A program made the translations under genes and the position numbers. Positions 7,607 through 9,729 of a DNA stretch of 9,729 nt are shown here, in pieces. Position 1 is the stretch's first letter; every line of letters starts with the position of its first letter. The stretch is from Syntrophomonadaceae bacterium. GTDB taxonomy: Bacteria > Bacillota > Syntrophomonadia > Syntrophomonadales > Syntrophomonadaceae. The DNA is taken from assembly GCA_030526885.1 (NCBI GenBank), contig JAUNBV010000073.1, forward strand, positions 1 through 9,729, in the 5' to 3' direction. The notes under the pieces were generated by a model. It saw nothing but the letters and a program-made list of their open reading frames with translations, made no database searches and had not been told where the DNA came from.

Positions 7607-7645
7607 ATGAAAAACGCGAACATTATGGCAAGGATACGAATTCTT

Positions 7646-8572
7646 ATGAAAATGTATGTGGGACTTACGGATTATAACTGGTTTAAGAGCCTGAAACAAG
7701 CCGAATGCGATGAGGTGAACTTCTGGAAACCCGGCGGCCAAGCCAACTTCCGGGCGGTGGAGGAAGGCGAACTGTTCCTGTTCAAATTGCACAGCCCCCG
7801 GAACTACATTGCTGGCGGCGGTTTTTTCCTGAAATCCTCCATCCTCCCGGCTTCGTTGGCCTGGGATGCGTTTGGCACCGCTAACGGCAACCACAGCTAC
7901 GAAGAACTGGTAAATAGAGTGTATAAATACCGGAAGACAGGGCGTTTGACCGGCCCCGACCCGTGCATCGGATGCATTATCCTGTCCATGCCGTTCTTTT
8001 TTAAAGAAGAGGATTGGATTCCGATGCCGATTGATTGGAGTCCCCGTATTCAGCAAGGAAAGATCTACGATACACAGAACCTGACGGGATTGCGGCTTTA
8101 TAATCAAGTGCAGGAAAGGCTGAGCGCCCAGAGGTATGAGGCGATGATGGTGGCCGAGAACGGCCAAAACCGCTATGGCAAGGAACAAATCGTTAAGCCG
8201 CGGGTCGGCCAAGGCGCTTTTAAGGTGCTGATCACCGACGCCTACCAGCGCAGATGCGCCATCACCGGCGAAAAGACCCTGCCCGTGCTGGAGGCCGCGC
8301 ACATCAAGCCCTACAGTATGGAAGGCCCCCACGCCATCAACAACGGGCTGCTCCTGCGCCGGGATTACCACACCTTGTTTGACCGGGGATATATTACCAT
8401 CGATAAGCACATGACCGTGGAGGTAAGCCCCCGGATTAAAGAAGACTTCGGCAATGGCCGTGATTACTACGCCCGCCACGGCAGCAAGCTGATGGTTTTG
8501 CCGAACCGGAAAGATCAACTGCCGGACATACGTTACTTAGAATGGCATAACGAGAACGTATATTGGGGGTAG
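7646..8572 (+). CDS. HNH endonuclease (HNH_2 type) with a distinct N-terminal domain
   Basis: The C-terminal half is an HNH nuclease domain of the HNH_2 kind. RRCAITGEK at 202-210 is followed by EAAHIKPYS with H219, then INNGLLLRRDYHTLFDRG with N233 and H242, giving the H-N-H triad. The N-terminal half (about 1-155) has MYVGLTDYNWF, then ELFLFKLHSPRNYIAGGGFF and LAWDAFGTANG. I suspect a PUA-like DNA-reading fold as in modification-dependent endonucleases, but this is inference. The ATG at 7646 (308 residues) is preferred because conserved-looking sequence begins right after it; ATGs at 7625 and 7652 are alternatives, with AAGGA at 7630-7634. It has its own promoter and a terminator after the stop. 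Neighbours (vsr and a Sau3AI-like remnant) suggest a restriction role. No cognate methyltransferase is visible. Confidence 0.85.
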   Translation: MKMYVGLTDYNWFKSLKQAECDEVNFWKPGGQANFRAVEEGELFLFKLHSPRNYIAGGGFFLKSSILPASLAWDAFGTANGNHSYEELVNRVYKYRKTGRLTGPDPCIGCIILSMPFFFKEEDWIPMPIDWSPRIQQGKIYDTQNLTGLRLYNQVQERLSAQRYEAMMVAENGQNRYGKEQIVKPRVGQGAFKVLITDAYQRRCAITGEKTLPVLEAAHIKPYSMEGPHAINNGLLLRRDYHTLFDRGYITIDKHMTVEVSPRIKEDFGNGRDYYARHGSKLMVLPNRKDQLPDIRYLEWHNENVYWG

Positions 8573-8600
8573 GGAAGTACAAACGCCGGGAACGCCGTTC

Positions 8601-8632
8601 AGCCGCTTAAGGGAAGCCTGGGCGGCTTTTTT
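8601..8632 (+). terminator. Rho-independent terminator after the HNH gene
   Basis: AGCCGC (8601-8606) pairs with GCGGCT (8622-8627), with a small inner AGG/CCT pairing in the loop, and is followed by a run of six T (8627-8632). It begins 28 bases after the HNH stop codon. It separates HNH transcription from vsr, which has its own promoter. Confidence 0.75.
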
Positions 8633-8676
8633 GGTGCCCGGAATGGGGCGGTGAAGCGCGCCCGCCGCTTTTGTTC

Positions 8677-8691
8677 GGCGCTTGCAGCGCC
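8677..8691. other. Perfect short hairpin in the HNH-vsr spacer
   Basis: GGCGCT (8677-8682) and AGCGCC (8686-8691) form a 6-bp stem with a 3-base loop, 13 bases before the vsr -35. No T-run follows, so it is not a canonical terminator. Just upstream, GGCGG/CCGCC around 8648-8666 followed by GCTTTT may be a weak second terminator. Confidence 0.3.
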
Positions 8692-8704
8692 CACTGCCTT
8701 TAAC

Positions 8705-8733
8705 TTGCTTCCCGCCTGACATAAATGTATACT
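8705..8733 (+). promoter_or_regulatory. Promoter of vsr, enclosed by an inverted repeat
   Basis: TTGCTT (8705-8710) and TATACT (8728-8733) are separated by 17 bases, a good sigma-A match. Transcription would start near 8740, leaving about 23 bases of leader. Perfect 7-bp arms TCCCGCC (8710-8716) and GGCGGGA (8737-8743) flank the -10 element, so an operator or a 5' mRNA hairpin is possible. Confidence 0.6.
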
Positions 8734-8762
8734 GGGGGCGGGAGAAAGGGGAGTTCCTGCTG

Positions 8763-9215
8763 ATGGTTTCCGAGCAGCGCAGCAAGATTATGAGCCGCAT
8801 AAGAAGTAAGGACACTGGCATTGAGCTTACGTTGCGGCGGGCATTGTGGCAGAAGGGCTACCGCTACCGCAAGAACTACAAAGGCCTGCCCGGGACGCCG
8901 GACATCGCGTTTACGAAGTACAAGATAGCGGTGTTCTGCGACAGCGAGTTTTTCCACGGCTACGACTGGGATATCAAGAAGCAGAAGCTGGGGGAGAACC
9001 GTGACTACTGGATCAAGAAAATCGAACGGAACATGGAGCGAGACCGCGAGAACGACCACAAGCTGATGAACATGGACTGGGTTCCCGTGCATTTCTGGGG
9101 GCAGGACATATTGAAACACACCGACGAGTGCGTCGAGGCCATCAGCGACCTTATCTTCGAGATACGGTTGGGGCTGGACCAAATCGACGATGGGGACGGG
9201 GTAGAGGAGGAGTGA
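8763..9215 (+). CDS. vsr: Vsr-type very short patch repair endonuclease
   Basis: Vsr nicks beside T:G mismatches that arise when 5-methylcytosine deaminates, and is usually coded next to a cytosine-C5 methyltransferase. This 150-residue protein begins MVSEQRSKIMSRIRSKDTGIE, the family's N-terminal signature, followed by LPGTPDIAF with D47, matching the catalytic Asp (D51 in E. coli). H65 in EFFHG matches E. coli H69, and the segment YWIKKIERNMERDREND is typical. By eye the zinc ligands of the E. coli enzyme (C66, H71, H73) are replaced here (E62, D/Y positions), a pattern I believe occurs in other Bacillota homologues. The ATG at 8763 has GGGGAG 9 bases upstream; a longer frame from 8682 would contain the promoter and is rejected. 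The C-terminus is acidic (DDGDGVEEE). No cytosine methyltransferase lies in this window. Confidence 0.9.
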   Translation: MVSEQRSKIMSRIRSKDTGIELTLRRALWQKGYRYRKNYKGLPGTPDIAFTKYKIAVFCDSEFFHGYDWDIKKQKLGENRDYWIKKIERNMERDRENDHKLMNMDWVPVHFWGQDILKHTDECVEAISDLIFEIRLGLDQIDDGDGVEEE

Positions 9216-9234
9216 GGGCGGGGTTTTTGATGCC

Positions 9235-9428
9235 TTAAAACAGTTTAATCACGTTGCTTTGCTTACTTTCCCAGTCATTCTCCAATTGCTGCTGTATGTA
9301 GGAATTGTTGAGCCAAAAGCATTGCTTGGTCATCAGCGTGCCATCGGACAACTCATCTGTTTCGTCACTATTCCTTCCATGAGGACGTACGTGACACACG
9401 TTATTTTAACTTGCTTTTGGAAGTTTAT
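9235..9428 (-). pseudogene. Decayed C-terminal fragment of a Sau3AI/MutH-family restriction endonuclease
   Basis: On the minus strand an open stretch ending in TAA at 9237-9235 encodes VCHVRPHGRNSDETDELSDG, then TLMTKQCFWLNNSYI, then about 19 more residues. I recognise the HVRPHG...TKQCFWLNNSYI pattern as the C-terminal end of Sau3AI-type (GATC-cutting, MutH-related) enzymes; this is from memory, not a search. In that frame a stop at 9408-9406 blocks extension, but in the neighbouring frame INFQKQVKI (9428-9402) reads straight into it. Restoring one base near 9400 would join them as ...KQVKI-x-VCHVRPHG. No start or N-terminal domain is present, and the fragment runs into the opposite-strand DUF3102-like gene. 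It converges on vsr with a 19-base gap. The coding frame is short and not expected to give a functional enzyme. Confidence 0.65.
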
Positions 9429-9429
9429 T

Positions 9430-9729
9430 GTGTGTACGGTTGCCGCCGGCGCCGCCGCCACCCCCGGGGTGGTGCGCACCCCGAAGCTCATCGCGGCTGA
9501 AATCCGCCAGATCAAGGCCGCTACCGAACGCCTGGTGCTGATGAATGCCGTCGAGGTGGGCCAGCGCCTGTATGAAGCCAAAACCATAGTTAAGTATGGC
9601 GAGTGGAGGGACTGGCTGAGGGCTGATGTCGATTATAGCGATCGGACGGCCCAAAGACTTATGCGGCTGTACCGCGAGTATGGCATACTACATCCGGAGT
9701 TATCCACAGGTGGACGCTCAACAGAAACG
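9430..9729 (+). CDS. DUF3102-like protein, 3' end outside the window
   Basis: The open frame runs off the right edge. Its segment RTPKLIAAEIRQIKAATERL, then EVGQRLYEAKTIVKYGEWRDW, then VDYSDRTAQRLMRLYREYG resembles DUF3102, a helical, probably DNA-associated domain found in phage and mobile-element genes (recognised by eye). I favour the GTG at 9430 because GGAAG (9419-9423) is 6 bases upstream; GTG at 9469/9472 is closer to the domain, and an ATG at 9379 would run through the antisense Sau3AI remnant. The N-terminal leader (Ala/Gly-rich) is unlike normal family starts, so the true 5' end may have been lost or replaced at the junction near 9430-9465. The second copy of the DnaA-box repeat lies inside it, coding for ELSTGG. 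Confidence 0.65.
   Translation, partial: MCTVAAGAAATPGVVRTPKLIAAEIRQIKAATERLVLMNAVEVGQRLYEAKTIVKYGEWRDWLRADVDYSDRTAQRLMRLYREYGILHPELSTGGRSTET
9697..9713 (+). repeat. 17-bp direct repeat, copy 2, containing a DnaA box
   Basis: This is identical to 7451-7467 and in the same orientation, 2246 bases away, with TTATCCACA at 9700-9708. Here it lies inside the DUF3102-like frame. Flanking bases do not match beyond the 17. Confidence 0.6.

Larger units (their letters stand above)
7263..7645. other. Divergent intergenic spacer
   Basis: This 383-base gap separates the minus-strand cassette from the HNH gene. Its left half is AT-rich (notably 7370-7412). It holds divergent promoters at 7337-7366 (minus) and 7577-7606 (plus), a perfect DnaA box at 7454-7462 inside a 17-bp repeat, two abutting palindromes at 7465-7494, and two copies of TGCTGGCA (7521-7528 and 7535-7542) with a 14-base period. 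A short Cys-rich minus-strand frame (7468-7593) is discussed separately. No RNA gene was recognised. Confidence 0.6.

Noticed and set aside
7562..8518. 318-residue open frame on the minus strand opposite the HNH gene
   Set aside because: The plus strand encodes a clear HNH domain with promoter and terminator; the antisense frame shows no motif or RBS.
1..9729. CRISPR array, tRNA or rRNA genes, intact insertion sequence
   Set aside because: No regularly spaced repeats, tRNA-like cloverleaf, rRNA sequence or transposase with terminal inverted repeats was seen.

Overview
The window reads as a chromosomal segment of a moderately GC-rich Bacillota bacterium. I infer Clostridia or Negativicutes, because the gene order infB-rbfA-nrnA(DHH)-truB-ribF is the Gram-positive translation/ribosome-assembly cluster and the ribosome binding sites are purine-rich (AAGGAG, GGAGGGG). 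The species cannot be fixed from this stretch.

Positions 1-6561 are a compact plus-strand operon-like block. It holds the 3' part of infB (initiation factor 2, 5' end outside the window), rbfA, an nrnA-type DHH/DHHA1 phosphoesterase, truB, ribF and a metallo-beta-lactamase-fold hydrolase. The rbfA/nrnA and nrnA/truB junctions overlap by 4 bases (ATGA and TTGA), so translational coupling is likely. Together the genes serve initiation, 30S maturation, small-RNA turnover, tRNA pseudouridylation and flavin cofactor synthesis. rpsO and pnp, which often follow ribF in this cluster, are not seen.

From about 6562 the character changes. A minus-strand cassette (7262 to 6687) encodes two small unknown proteins behind a near-consensus promoter. 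Next comes an AT-rich spacer with a perfect DnaA box, two adjacent perfect palindromes and a promoter. Then follow a plus-strand HNH endonuclease gene with its own promoter and terminator, and a vsr-type mismatch endonuclease gene with its own promoter. On the opposite strand lies a decayed C-terminal piece of what looks like a Sau3AI/MutH-family restriction enzyme. A DUF3102-like gene runs off the right edge. No cytosine methyltransferase is visible.

I interpret 6562-9729 as an accessory island, partly a degraded restriction-modification locus (HNH + Vsr + Sau3AI remnant), placed beside a conserved housekeeping operon. The most useful points are the previously unlabelled Sau3AI-like remnant at 9235-9428, the HNH protein with an unrecognised (possibly base-modification-sensing) N-terminal half, and a 17-bp direct repeat containing a DnaA box at 7451 and 9697. 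I did not find a clearly new multi-gene system.
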